Assembly: GCA_963682055.1 (NCBI GenBank)
Contig: OY821749.1
Location: 31,689,631-31,753,630, forward strand
DNA length: 64,000 nt
Direction of reading: 5' to 3'
Origin: Primula veris
Taxonomy: Eukaryota; Streptophyta; Magnoliopsida; Ericales; Primulaceae
The position numbers and the translations under genes were made by a program. Positions 1 to 9,827 of the stretch are shown here, in pieces (within the stretch, counting starts at the first letter, position 1; every line of letters begins with the position of its first letter). The notes under the pieces are model-generated. The model was not told the origin of the DNA, ran no database searches, and saw only the letters and a program-made list of their open reading frames with translations.

Positions 1-1127
1 AATTTTGTAACGGTCATTTCTAGTTTATTTTTTAAAAAAAAAGTCCACTTATTTAAATTTCATTAACAAAAAAGTTTCACTCAAAAATACTAGTGGATTC
101 TGTTAACTCCAAATAAAACTTGAATTGGCACATCTCCAACATGTGTTGAGATTAAAAATTTAAGAGAATCTTTCGACTCTTTTCATGTAAGTTATTGCTG
201 AAGAGCAGCTAATGAAGCGGCTCATTGGATAGGTACAAAAGCGAAACAATGCTCTATTCCTTTAAAATGGTCATATTTTATTCCGACATAATTACAAGAA
301 ATTCCGTTAAATGATTCTCCAAAAGAAGGTGTTGGTTGATTAACGATGATTCAGTATTATTTATTTATTTTCTTCCTGTATATACAATAATAACCTACAA
401 AAAATGTATAAAAGTTATTCTAATAACTTTATACTGAAATCAATGCTAATCATTTCCCGTACAGAAGAGACCATTTGAGCAATTAGACATACGTAATTGA
501 CGATAAATATCACATACTAAGTGAATAATAATAAGTAGTTTGATAAATCAATAAATTTGATCGGTTCATGTTATGCTTCTCAACAATAATAGTATAAATT
601 AAAGAAAGTAAATATTGGACACATTGTTATTATTTCTTATTGATCGGTAATTGTTCTTGCTCGGATTACAATTTATTATTGCACTTGTGTTCGGTCTGAC
701 AATTTAATCTTTATCTTAATCTTGAACTTTATCCTTGATGTTTGGTCTTTTATGTTTGTTTTTCTCGGTGTATGCTTTAGTGAGATAAGCTCTGACAAAT
801 ATTTTTCTTGTATATTATTTTCTCTGTGATTTTTCAGGTCCTTTTTCAAGTGAAAATACTTGGATATTTATATGCATTTATGTTTCATAGGATGTTGACA
901 AGTGTCTCCATCTCATGCGTCATCTTATGGGCTTTTTCACTGTGTACCTTTATTAATTGGGCTAAAATACTTCTTGGATAATTGCCCTTATCATTGTCAT
1001 TGTGTGGGAAAAATACCGTTACACCCCGGGTCTTATGATAAATGCGTTGAATACCCATTAATAACGCGTGAGTCGATTCATACCCAAATATATTCGGTCT
1101 CATGTTTATGTTCTATCATACTTGTTT
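1..1127. repeat. Segmental duplication, arm A, block 1
   Basis: This block is colinear with 41493-42617, with roughly 1.5 percent mismatch by eye plus a few single-base indels. It starts at the window edge, so the duplication may extend further left. Homology to the other arm stops at about 1127, where an insertion with repeated GTGACCT motifs begins. Short open frames in it (minus strand near 885-1103) are preserved in the other arm simply because the duplication is young. I see no recognisable gene. Confidence 0.85.
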
Positions 1128-1136
1128 GAGTAAATT

Positions 1137-1312
1137 AGTTTTTAGTGACCTGGGTTTTGGCCTATTTTAGGATAAGTGACCTAAGTTTTTTTAATTTCGG
1201 TTTTGTGACCTAAGTTTAACTTTGTTAGCATTTAGTGACCTGCCATCCTATTTTTCAAAAAAAAAAACATATTTTTTGCTAAAAGGACGAAAATACCCTC
1301 ATTAAACATATT
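1137..1312. repeat. GTGACCT short tandem repeat at an insertion edge
   Basis: Four imperfect units containing GTGACCT occur at about 1146, 1179, 1207 and 1238, spaced roughly 30 bp apart. The block sits exactly where the two arms of the segmental duplication stop matching, so it belongs to DNA inserted into arm A or lost from arm B. It resembles the end of a non-autonomous DNA transposon, but I see no matching opposite end. Confidence 0.45.
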
Positions 1313-1648
1313 TTTTATTTGTTAAAACAGTCCGGCAGTTTGTTTAAAAACAGTCCGGCAGTTTCTTTTTTTGTTAAAACAGTCCGGCAGTTTGTTTTAT
1401 TTACAAAACAGTCCGGCAGTTTTTTTATTTGTTGAAAACAGTCCGGCAGTTTTTTGTTATTTCCAAAACAGTCCGGCAGTTTGGTTATTTGCGAAACCAG
1501 TCCAGCAGTTTAATTTAATTCTGTACGAGTCAGGAATTGTAATTCATATTCCAATTGTGAGAAATAAATTGTTATTTCCATTGCGTTCCTGTCTTCTTTA
1601 TTTATTGTCCTTTACTTTATCGTATTCGAAATAGTACCAAAACCAACA
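1313..1648 (+). mobile_element. Truncated LTR fragment with minisatellite (copy 1)
   Basis: This is the 3' end of the same LTR found in reverse at 7174-8688 and 18990-19412. It contains seven units of a CAGTCCGGCAGTTT-bearing repeat (about 1328-1510), then the LTR terminal segment, and it ends in CCAACA at 1643-1648, the complement of the TGTTGG end in the other copies. The 5' part of the LTR is missing. Open frames across the repeats are a by-product of the repeat period and are not genes. Confidence 0.8.
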
Positions 1649-2135
1649 TATAGAACCTCTATTTATATTTTGTTCCATTGTTGTCAGCAAATTTATATAT
1701 AAACTTGGGAAATCTTCTGTTTATACTCCAACTAGCAAAAGGCCTGAAATATTGTGGTTTTATATGCCCTAGATTATCTCATAGTTCTGGTCTATAGGTA
1801 AAGACAATATATACTTTTAAATTAAACTTTTACGTACCTTATGGAAAAATCTAACTTGACCACCTTAATTACCTTAGACAGTTTATAGAAACATTAGTTG
1901 TGACTTGTGGTGGACAAAATTTTCAATTAACTGTATCACGTTATCACATAGGATGTGTTAAAATGCCTTGAAAAATATATAACCCATTGTTGATGAGCAG
2001 GGAAACGGAAGCAGGAAATTGTAACATGAAACTTGAATTTTTTTTTAATATTTTTTTAAATTATTACACGTGATATAATAATAACCGAGAAATGAGAATA
2101 AAAAAGCGGGAACCATGATTCATGAAGCGTTGAAG

Positions 2136-2389
2136 TAGGGCTGGGTTCGGTCCGGTTCAGTTTGATTTTTAGCAAAACCGAAACCGAAACCGAGTATATT
2201 TTTCGGTTAGTTTTCTTTCGGTTTCGGTCTTTTTATTTTTTAGACCGAACCGGACCGGTTTTTTTCGGTCCAATTTCTGTCATTTTTTGTTCGGTTTTAT
2301 TGAAAACCGAAACCGACCCCAATTTTTTTTCAGTTTTTCGGTTCGGTTATCGGTCCGGTTCAGTTTTTCCAATTTTTCGACCAGCTCTA
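2136..2389. mobile_element. hAT-like MITE rich in CGGTT motifs
   Basis: This 254-bp element begins TAGGGCTGGG and ends CCAGCTCTA, which form inverted termini. It is flanked by CGTTGAAG (2128-2135) and CATTGAAG (2390-2397), an 8-bp target duplication with one mismatch. Inside, it is packed with ACCGAAAC/GGTTCGG motifs in both orientations, as is common for subterminal repeats of hAT elements. It has no coding capacity, so it would depend on a transposase supplied elsewhere. Confidence 0.75.
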
Positions 2390-2599
2390 CATTGAAGTAT
2401 GATATCTAGTTGAGGGTCTACGTACATGTTGCTAGGTGTATCTAAAAGAATATCTGAAACTAATGGACCCATAGTCTAATTACTCTAATCTCTTATTGGA
2501 TCCCATGTCTTATTGATAATCTTTTTTTGTTTTTTTTTTGTTTGAAAGGATATTATCTCCAAAAAAAAATGTTTCTTTGGATATTCTTTCAAAGGATAT

Positions 2600-2738
2600 T
2601 ATTATATCTTAGAGTACGCCGTGACATCAAACTATAACAGTTAATAAATTAAAACTTTAGTGAATCCTCAAAATTGCAAGTCATGCTAAGTATTGAGGTC
2701 TCATTTTAATGTCTAGTGTATGTGAAGTGTTAAACCTA
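2600..2738 (-). pseudogene. Relic of SDR intron 1
   Basis: This segment matches intron 1 of the SDR genes, most closely copy 6 at about 37060-37180. It includes the shared stretches around ACATCAAACTATAACA, the run about CTTTAGTGAATCCTCAAA, and TAATGTCTAGTGTATGT. No exon sequence remains nearby. It shows that the SDR array once reached further left than the present copy 1. The relic is cut off at about 2740 by another CGGTT-rich MITE fragment. Confidence 0.65.
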
Positions 2739-2744
2739 GGCTTT

Positions 2745-2880
2745 GGACGAAAAACCGGGAAAACCGAACCGAAAAAGACCGAAACTGAAAAAAATTTGGG
2801 TCGGTTTCGGTTTTCAATAAAACCGAACTGAAAAAGACCGAAACCGAAAAAAAAAAAAAATAACCGAAAAACCGAAAACT
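2745..2880. mobile_element. Fragment of CGGTT-rich hAT-like MITE
   Basis: It has the same ACCGAAACCGAAAAA composition and internal order as the element at 2136-2389, but lacks recognisable termini. It separates the SDR intron relic from block 2 of the segmental duplication. Confidence 0.5.
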
Positions 2881-2884
2881 ATAT

Positions 2885-4070
2885 ATATAACTAAAAAAAA
2901 ATTAGAGTTTAAAACTTAACTAACTTGTCCATTAATCTAAAAATTTAAAACGTTGAATTTTTTAGTACAATAACAATAAACGCTATAAAAAACTAAAAAA
3001 ACTTGGAGTTTAAAAGTTAGTTGATTTGTCAATTGATCTAAAAATTTAAAACGATACAGAAAAATTAAACATAAATACGAATTTATTAGTTTAAACTTGA
3101 TTGTAAAAATACCTGTTTATAAAACCTTTTAATAATACCTTAAAAATACAATTAATTAACGGAGAAGTAATATAATGTTAATTAAACGAAGAGTAAAAAA
3201 TAGACACAAAATTCGAATTAGTGACACAAAAATTTTATTTTTACCAATTGAAATAAGTTATTATTTGTTCATTTGTGTTCTATTAATGTATAAAAGCTTA
3301 AATATCCAAATTTTTCGATATAAAAAAAAAAATTAGTTTCTTTTTGTGGCAGTGGCACCCCTTGCCATCCGGTTACTCCCCTCGTCTTGGTTGTGACCTA
3401 TATACAACACACTACTATAGCATACTTTTTTTTTATTATTTATAAAAACTATAACATACTTTTGTTAGTGGAGTTGTGACTTCTCTTAGTCTTAGGTATT
3501 GTTTGGTACTAGTTGAGGTTCCAGTTTTTTTAATTAAAACTTTAACTGTATTTTGATTAGGTTGAAGTATATTGGATGAACTTGATATTTTTCTCGACTC
3601 AAATAAGTAGTAGTATATCTAAAGCAAGGCTAAATTAGTGACAAGATGAGGTTCTAAATAGTGTTGTAGTGGGCTTATATTTAAATTATTTGTAATTGTT
3701 TGTATGTTGGAAAAGATCCAAAAAAGTACTGAAAATGGTGGGAATCTTGTTAGAGGCTCTGAAATGAGGTGCGTCGTTACTCTGGTTTTGTTTTTTTCTT
3801 CTCTTTTCCTTTTCTTCTCGATATTGTTTGGTCATTTTGCTCTAAAGAAAATGATAGAAATGATGCATGTTAGTCACTTTTACATTTTCATCCTAAAATA
3901 TTCATGTTTCTTTGAATTGGCTCATCAAAAAATGTGATATTTTGTTTTCCATCAATTTTTACTGTCCTTGAAGTCAAAATAGTAATACTAATACTTGTAA
4001 ATCAATTTATGTGAAAGTTTCACTCACTAACAGGAATGATAATATCTTAACGTTTCAATCAAAATATGAC
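2885..4070. repeat. Segmental duplication, arm A, block 2
   Basis: This block is colinear with about 44930-46128, though more indel-rich than block 1. It includes a 77-codon open frame (3704-3937, again at 45754-45987) that starts MLEKIQKSTENGG. That frame has no recognisable domain, and a splice-donor-like GAG|GTGCGT follows codon 23, so it could be a gene fragment; I do not annotate it as a gene. Homology ends at about 4070, where arm A continues into SDR 3'-flank sequence and arm B into PIN upstream sequence. Confidence 0.8.
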
Positions 4071-4691
4071 CGAAATTATCGTATATATTCATGTCATGAA
4101 ATAAGTATTTCTAGATTTCTATTTAATTTAATTAGTTTACTATGTGAATCCTCTTTGGGTCGGAATGTAACGACCCAACTACACATGCCGGACTTACATT
4201 CACGTCAACAATATTACGGATTAGACACAATTTATATGGGGTCATCCATCCTAATTAATATCAATAATTAATTTTTTAATTATTTTTATAATTAATAACC
4301 CTCGTTTGAACATGAAGTATAAGCATATCGGTCAACTTTCACGTCTGTATCATTTGCATATTGTCAATAACTCATTTCTTTTGTTTTTATAAAGTGTTAT
4401 GACAATTGTGACACAACAATCATGATGTCTATTTACTTTGCTTTTGCCGAACCAAATATTCTATATAATTATTTTTTATACATATATAAAGTTTTTTTTT
4501 TTTTTTATGTACTACTTCTTAAGATTTATTACCTTCCTCAATCTGAACAAACTAGTAATATATTACCTTTAGTCCAGAAAGTTGGAAAACATTGCATGAA
4601 ATCCAATTAAAGGCTTACTAGTCACAATATAATTAAAAAGTAATAATACAGAAATACATTAAAAGAAAAGGTAATCCCATAATATTACAAA
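4071..4691. other. 3'-flank module of the SDR unit
   Basis: Non-coding sequence shared by the array: a segment around CTCTTTGGGTCGGA followed by TGTAACGACCC, then a short AT-rich stretch before the stop codon of the SDR gene. Related modules lie at about 22280-22848, 25850-26424, 34020-34200, 35520-36149 and, in shortened form, 37850-37935. They mark the boundaries of the duplicated unit. Confidence 0.65.
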
Positions 4692-7064
4692 TCAAAGAGA
4701 AGAAAAAATTGGAACACCAACAAGTGTATACCCAGCGTCAACAATATAAATATTTCCAGAAACATAGTTTGAAGAATCATGAAGTAAATATTTAATGAGA
4801 GATGTCAAAGCTGGATCTATTTCACCAAGAGTTTGTAAAGGCACCCTTCTTTTTGCAAAATTTTTAATCCAAGTTTTGCGGAATAATTCTTGAGTTATCT
4901 CTGACGGGAATATGCCAGGTGCTATCGCGTTCACTCGAATGTTATATTGTCCCAATTCAATTGCCATTATCTGTAAAATACAAGAGACATGCTAACAATC
5001 GTACAAATTCTCGATAATTAGACCAAATGAAATGACCAACGCTCGCATTGCTTGAACGAGTTTAATCTAGTACCCTTAGTTCAAATATTAGCGGACACTA
5101 CAAATTTTGAGGATAAAATGGATATTGTATCTAAAATTAGAAGTTAAAATCACAGTTATTTTTCTCTTCCACACCAAATTCCAAAGCTTAAAAAAGAGAC
5201 TGAAAGTTATGAAATTTTACCTCCGTCATAACATGCAATGCAGCCTTAGAAGAACTATAGGCTATAGCTCCGAAGGTACCAATTCTCCGGAGGCCTCCAA
5301 TTGACGAGATATTGATTATTGAACCACCCAAGCCAGCATCACGCATACGCTTAGATACATACTTAGAAACTAACCATGCTCCTGTTACGTTTGTTTTAAA
5401 GGTGTTGTTCCATTCCTCCTCTGAAAGGTCTATACACATAGTCACACTTCCTATACATATATAAGTAAATAAAGAAATCATCATTAGTTGGTAAAAAACT
5501 TGTTACTAATTCAATTCTTGAAATATATATATGTAAGCTCGGGAAAGATAAATATCTTATCATATTTTAGAATACGCCGTGCCATCAAACCATAACAGCT
5601 ACTAATAAACTACTCGGCTGGACTTTTTGTACCGATTTGTATCAACCGATCGATTTTCGAACCGAACCAAATAAGTTAGTACCGAAAGTTCGGTCTACCG
5701 ACTTTTCGGTACGGTACAACCGAACCAAACTTTAAAAGTCGGTTCGGTTTCGGTATTCATTTCGTATGTTTGGTACAATACCGAACCGAACCAAACATTA
5801 AAATTATAAAATATATATAAATTTACGCATAGTTATAACTTACAAATAAATTGTATTATAGTTTATTTTAATTTTTCTCACGACTTACTTTCCTATTTAC
5901 GAATCCAAATACAATCGTTAAAGTAGCAAATATAAAAATAGTTGTACACATTTTAATTTTTACAAACTTTTTTGCTATTTTATTGTTATCAAGAATTATT
6001 TTTTAATAATAATAATGTTTCGGTATAAAACGGAAAACCGAACCGTACCGAACCGAAAAAGTCGGTTACCGAACTTTCGGTAACCGACTTTTTCGGTTCG
6101 GTTATGGTATAATTTTTTTCAAACCAAACAAGTTTGGTTCGGTATTGGTATATGGTCAAAAAAGTCGGTACCGTACCGAAACCACCTCTACTACTCACTC
6201 TGTCACATAAAAAGATTATCCAATTTCATTTGTTTTTTGTCCCAAATTATGCTCTCATTTTCATTTACGAGGTGATAATTATGCTATAAAATTCTATATA
6301 TAACGCTTTTAAATGAGTATCGATAATGACAGATGTTAACATTCATATTATTGACCGCATGTTAAAGTAAAATTGTAATCATATTAAATATTATAATTTA
6401 TAATTAACCTAATATTAAAGGAAAACCAAATGAGCCCATATTTTTGGAACGGAGATGGTAAATTTTTGTGAATCCCCAAATTTACAAGTCACTCAATATA
6501 TGGTGTTGAAATCTCATTTTAGTGTCTAGTATATGTTAAGGTTAGATTTTTTCCTCTTGGTCTTGATATACCTAAATGTAACTTCTACTAGTGGAATGCT
6601 ATTTTAGCATCATGAAGTGTGTTCAATAAAACTGAAATTTTGAAGCATATCACATCTGAGAAAAGGAATCTTTAATTTACTTGATAAATTAATAATCCTA
6701 CTGGAATCAGATAGTAAATTGAACTACCTCTAACACCGGCGTTGTTAATCAAAGCATCGATGCGTCCAAACGCTTTCCATGCCTGATTAATAGCAACCTC
6801 GATAGCCGTACCATTAGCCGTGACATCGAGTTCAATCGCCACGGCTCTAGCCTGGCAATCAGAGCTCGAGCCAGTTTGGTTAAGCTCGTCACATAAGGAC
6901 TTGAGGCGGTCCAAGCGTCGAGCTGCAGCAACCACTCTACATCCCGCCTTAACAAGGTTGATACAAAACTCACGGCCTAGACCAGAAGACGCACCTGTCA
7001 CTAGAACCACTTTGTCTTCGAAGCTGCACCATGGCTCTAGTTGGACTGGTTCTTGGCTAGCCAT
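4692..7064 (-). CDS. Short-chain dehydrogenase/reductase, copy 1 (intact)
   Basis: A classical SDR of 281 aa, predicted to be an NAD(P)(H)-dependent oxidoreductase; the substrate is unknown. Exon 1 is 7064-6728, exon 2 is 5450-5221 and exon 3 is 4970-4692; all introns are GT-AG and the frame is continuous. Exon 1 carries the cofactor motif TGASSGLG and the NNAG motif. Exon 2 carries the catalytic serine in INISS and the active-site YSSSK. Exon 3 gives the C-terminal part ending GVPIFSSL. The layout matches the Arabidopsis At3g46170/At3g55290 group (from memory). The C-terminal SSL resembles a weak peroxisomal targeting signal, which is inference. I chose the Met at 7064 because the other copies start there; an in-frame Met at 7154 is possible. 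Intron 1 holds a 573-bp MITE. A retrotransposon LTR begins 110 bp upstream of the ATG. Confidence 0.88.
5616..6188. mobile_element. hAT-like MITE in intron 1 of SDR copy 1
   Basis: This 573-bp insertion is absent from the corresponding sites of copies 2, 3 and 4, which all read straight through AAACTACTCACTCTG. It is flanked by AACTACTC (5608-5615) and TACTACTC (6189-6196), an 8-bp duplication with one mismatch. It begins GGCTGG and ends CCACCTC, and it is full of ACCGAACCGAA/TTCGGTTCGG motifs and internal inverted repeats. It therefore inserted after the unit duplicated, or in only one lineage of copies. Confidence 0.75.
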
Positions 7065-7312
7065 TGCTTGTTCTTTTTTTCTTTTCTTTGTTGGTATATA
7101 TGGTATAACAAATTGTGTACCAATACTATCAGCCGGCCACATACATGTAAACACTGAATACCTATGTGCATAGTGTTGGCTTTCGTACTATTTCGAACAA
7201 ACAATAAAGTAAAGGACAATAAATTAAAAGACAGGAACGCAATGGAAATAACACTTTATTTCTCACAATTGGAATATGAATTACAATTTCTGACTCGTAC
7301 AGAATTTAAATT

Positions 7313-7655
7313 AAACTGCTGGACTGGTTTGACAATAAAACAAACTGCCGGACTGTTTTGACAATAAAACAAACTGCCGGACTGTTTTGATAATAAAACA
7401 AACTGCCGGACTGTTTTGACAATAAAACAAACTGCTGGACTATTTTGACAATAAAATAAACTGCCGGACTGTTTTGATAATTTAAAAACTGCCGGACTGT
7501 TTTAACAAACTGCCGGACTGGTTTTAACAAATAAAAAAACTGCCGGACTGTTTTAACAAACTGTCGGACTGGTTTTAACAAATAAAAAATTGCCGGACTG
7601 TTTTAACAAACTGCCGGACTGTTTTTAACAAATAAAAAAAAACTGCCGGACTGTT
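7313..7655. repeat. LTR-internal minisatellite, 13 units
   Basis: Thirteen units contain CTGCCGGACTG or one-base variants. The first part has a regular period of about 30 bp with a TTTTGACAATAAAACAAA spacer; the second part alternates short and long spacers. The same array has 9 units at 19130-19372 and 7 at 1328-1510. Long open frames across it (translating to repeats of TVRQF or NSPAV) exist because the spacing seldom makes stops in some frames; they are not proteins. Confidence 0.85.
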
Positions 7656-8030
7656 TTGTAAATAAAGGAAATTACAGAACTGAAAAGACTGAAAGTAAAC
7701 AGTACTGAAAAGTAAATTACAGAAATTAAACAGTACTGAAATGAAATGGACAGAATGTAAATGACTGGAAAATAAATAACAGAAATATAAAAGAAGAGAC
7801 AACTGCTGAGCAGTTTCCCTTAAACAATATTTCCCGAACCACCTTTAAAGGTTTCTGGTTTCGGGACTTTGTTCCCAAGGTACAACTTCTATCTCAGAGT
7901 GGCTCGTATGGAAACCGGCATCGAACCACAGGTTGAGCTGTTGGTGGTGCGGTTCTCTCTCTCTATATGATGCTTATGCTGTGAGGTTGTGTGTATTTCT
8001 GGTGTGTTGAAATGAGAGGGGGAGGGCTGC

Positions 8031-8040
8031 CTTTTATAGG
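8031..8040 (-). promoter_or_regulatory. TATA box of the LTR promoter
   Basis: The minus strand reads CCTATAAAAG here, a strong TATA box, followed by a pyrimidine-rich stretch where LTR transcription would start (roughly 8005, inferred). It points towards SDR copy 1, whose ATG is about 970 bp downstream. In the LTR fragment at 18990-19412 the equivalent position has been deleted up to TTATAGGCTCT. Confidence 0.55.
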
Positions 8041-8688
8041 CTCTACAGAAACCGCACCCATAAATGTTGGTCATTAATTCTGGGAGTTACACCACCCAGA
8101 ATCCGCTCAATCAATTCTGAAACCGCAGCATTCAATCTCATTCATTGTTGGCGTTTCTGTTTCTGAAAACTCTAGGGACTCCTTTTGTATTTTATAGAAA
8201 ACTCCCTTTTCGGATTTGGACCCAAGACCCGAGACATTCCCCAAATCCCAAATCCCAAGCCCGTGCCCGCGCCCGCGCCCGCAACCCGAGATACTAGACA
8301 CGAGCGAGCGCGCGTGTGTGGTACACACTAATACTCTTAGGTGTATGTGGACTTTGTTTGTTTAACAACTACATGGGTTGGCCTTCTATATATATATTGT
8401 AAAATTGACCTTCAATCTTCCAATATAGTATTATTGTAAATGGTTTTCTCATTAACCATTTCGTTTTCCAGATTTGAACTTTCGATAGCCCAACTTTGAA
8501 GTCACTTTGTATTCACACTCATTCTCCGAATAGGTCATGCGATATACCGTTACGAAGTTCGTCACACGGGCTACTCAAATACGTTGAGTACGGTATAAAC
8601 AACTCAGCACTGTCATATGAAAAAATGACTCGAAGTTGGTCTAGCGACCATTCGGAAACACCCATGTTTTTAACATGTTTTTCCAACA

Positions 8689-9040
8689 ATCCCCCTCATG
8701 AATGCAATTGGCTGAAAATAAAATGCTCCTAAATGCATACGAGAGAACCGCAAGTGTTCACTGCATAAGGACAGATAGCGCGCGCCTTGAACCTGCCGTA
8801 GTGACGTAAGATCTGATATGCTACTATTGGGTAGCCTTTAAGCCTTGAACCCTTTAGCGTTTGTGCATACCAGGATAATGCGCACACAGTGTCCTCTCTA
8901 CACCACTTACTAAGCCCTTTGGTTGTTGTCCATATTTTGCCGTGGACTGCCTTGGCAAAATAAATTATAGAAAGAGATGGATAAACATACTGAAAATTGA
9001 TATAAAATTCAAGTGTCACATCAAAGATCTAAAAGTAGGT
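8689..9040 (-). mobile_element. Remnant of the LTR retrotransposon internal region
   Basis: This sequence directly follows the polypurine tract on the internal side of the LTR. It is less AT-rich than its surroundings. A 96-codon minus-strand open frame (8729-9019) has no recognisable polymerase, integrase or Gag motif, so this is probably 3' untranslated internal DNA. The element is cut off near 9040 and no coding domain or second LTR is visible beyond. Confidence 0.5.
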
Positions 9041-9591
9041 TTATCTCCTTAAATTTAAAGAAATTAATGAAATTAATGGTGAGACTGATACGGTAAAGAG
9101 CCGAACTCACAACCCTCAACTTTAGTGGGCGTACATAAATTGACAATGACATAAACTTAAAAGTGAATCAACATAAAATCAATCAAATTCAAGATAAAAC
9201 TTAAAGGTGAGATAAACCGTTGTTAATCATATATCACCGTAGTCAAATTATCTTTTACAATTCTATACATAAGTACATAACCAGTGCACCTTATCTACAA
9301 ATCAACTTTATGATCCTATAAAAAACGCATTTAAAAGTTGAATAACCTTTAACGTTAATTGCTTAGAGGGTTGAATAACCTTTAAAAGTTAAAAACTACT
9401 GTATGATCCTATAAAAAAAAAATACATGTCATGTGAGCATTCGTATCTGATTTCTCAAAATATTTTTTTTTTTTAAAGTTTGATGATTATGGTATGAAAA
9501 ATGACATGCACCAGAAACCTTATAAATTACCTAAATTTAAGAAAACACAAAATTCACCTCATATACGAGGAATGCATATGATTCCCTAATA

Positions 9592-9827
9592 CTCCATCCA
9601 TCCCTAAACAAATATCACATACGAAAATACGTACAAATTTTGACCGATAATTTTTTCATAATTAGATTGCCGGAAAAAATTATTTCAAAAGTTAATCACG
9701 TAGTTTATGGTTAGAACTATATGATGAAATTTTTAATTTTTTCATTTCGGTAATATTGATATAAAAAATTTGATGGTCAAAATTGCATGTATTTTCGTAG
9801 TAGATATTTGTTTAGGGACGGAGGGAG
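9592..9827. mobile_element. Stowaway-type MITE
   Basis: This 236-bp element has inverted termini CTCCATCCATCCCTAAACAAATA and TTTGTTTAGGGACGGAGGGAG and is flanked by TA on both sides. The inner part carries the TTTTGACCG ... GGTCAAAATTGCATGTA pair seen in the other Stowaway copies in this window. Confidence 0.85.

Larger units (their letters stand above)
7174..8688 (-). mobile_element. LTR (3' LTR, minus orientation), about 1.5 kb
   Basis: On the minus strand it begins TGTTGG at 8688 and ends CCAACA at 7174. It is preceded by a polypurine tract (minus strand of 8689-8700, ATGAGGGGGAT), the usual neighbour of a 3' LTR, so the internal region lay at higher coordinates. The LTR holds 13 units of a roughly 30-bp repeat (7313-7655) and a TATA box at 8038-8032. 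It inserted after CATAG (7169-7173) in SDR upstream DNA: copy 4 (about 33170-33200) continues differently from that point. No matching target duplication follows 8688, as expected if the rest of the element lay or still lies beyond. Confidence 0.75.

Noticed and set aside
885..1103. Minus-strand open frame MRPNIFGYESTH..., also at 42377-42607
   Set aside because: No recognisable domain; present twice only because of the segmental duplication. The plus strand is equally open over much of the same stretch.
1371..1634. Open frames with repeated NSPAV or TVRQF motifs (also 7306-7802 and 19072-19376)
   Set aside because: They are translations of the LTR minisatellite; the repeated peptides appear in several frames and on the strand opposite any promoter, so they are not genes.
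7065..7154. Upstream in-frame Met for SDR copy 1 (and 37671-37712 for copy 6)
   Set aside because: The extra residues vary between copies and are absent as an open frame in copies 2 and 3, which begin directly at MVSQ; homologues start at the equivalent site.
6749..7173. Overlapping open frames on both strands across SDR exon 1 (the same at each copy)
   Set aside because: Shadows of the SDR coding frame, which is the one with TGASSGLG and NNAG motifs and proper splice sites.
7313..7655. CRISPR-like repeat-spacer appearance
   Set aside because: The spacers are themselves near-identical, the array sits in an LTR, and the genome is a plant nuclear one. It is a minisatellite.
8729..9019. 96-codon minus-strand open frame next to the LTR
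   Set aside because: No retroelement or host domain is recognisable, and its position beside the polypurine tract fits untranslated internal sequence.
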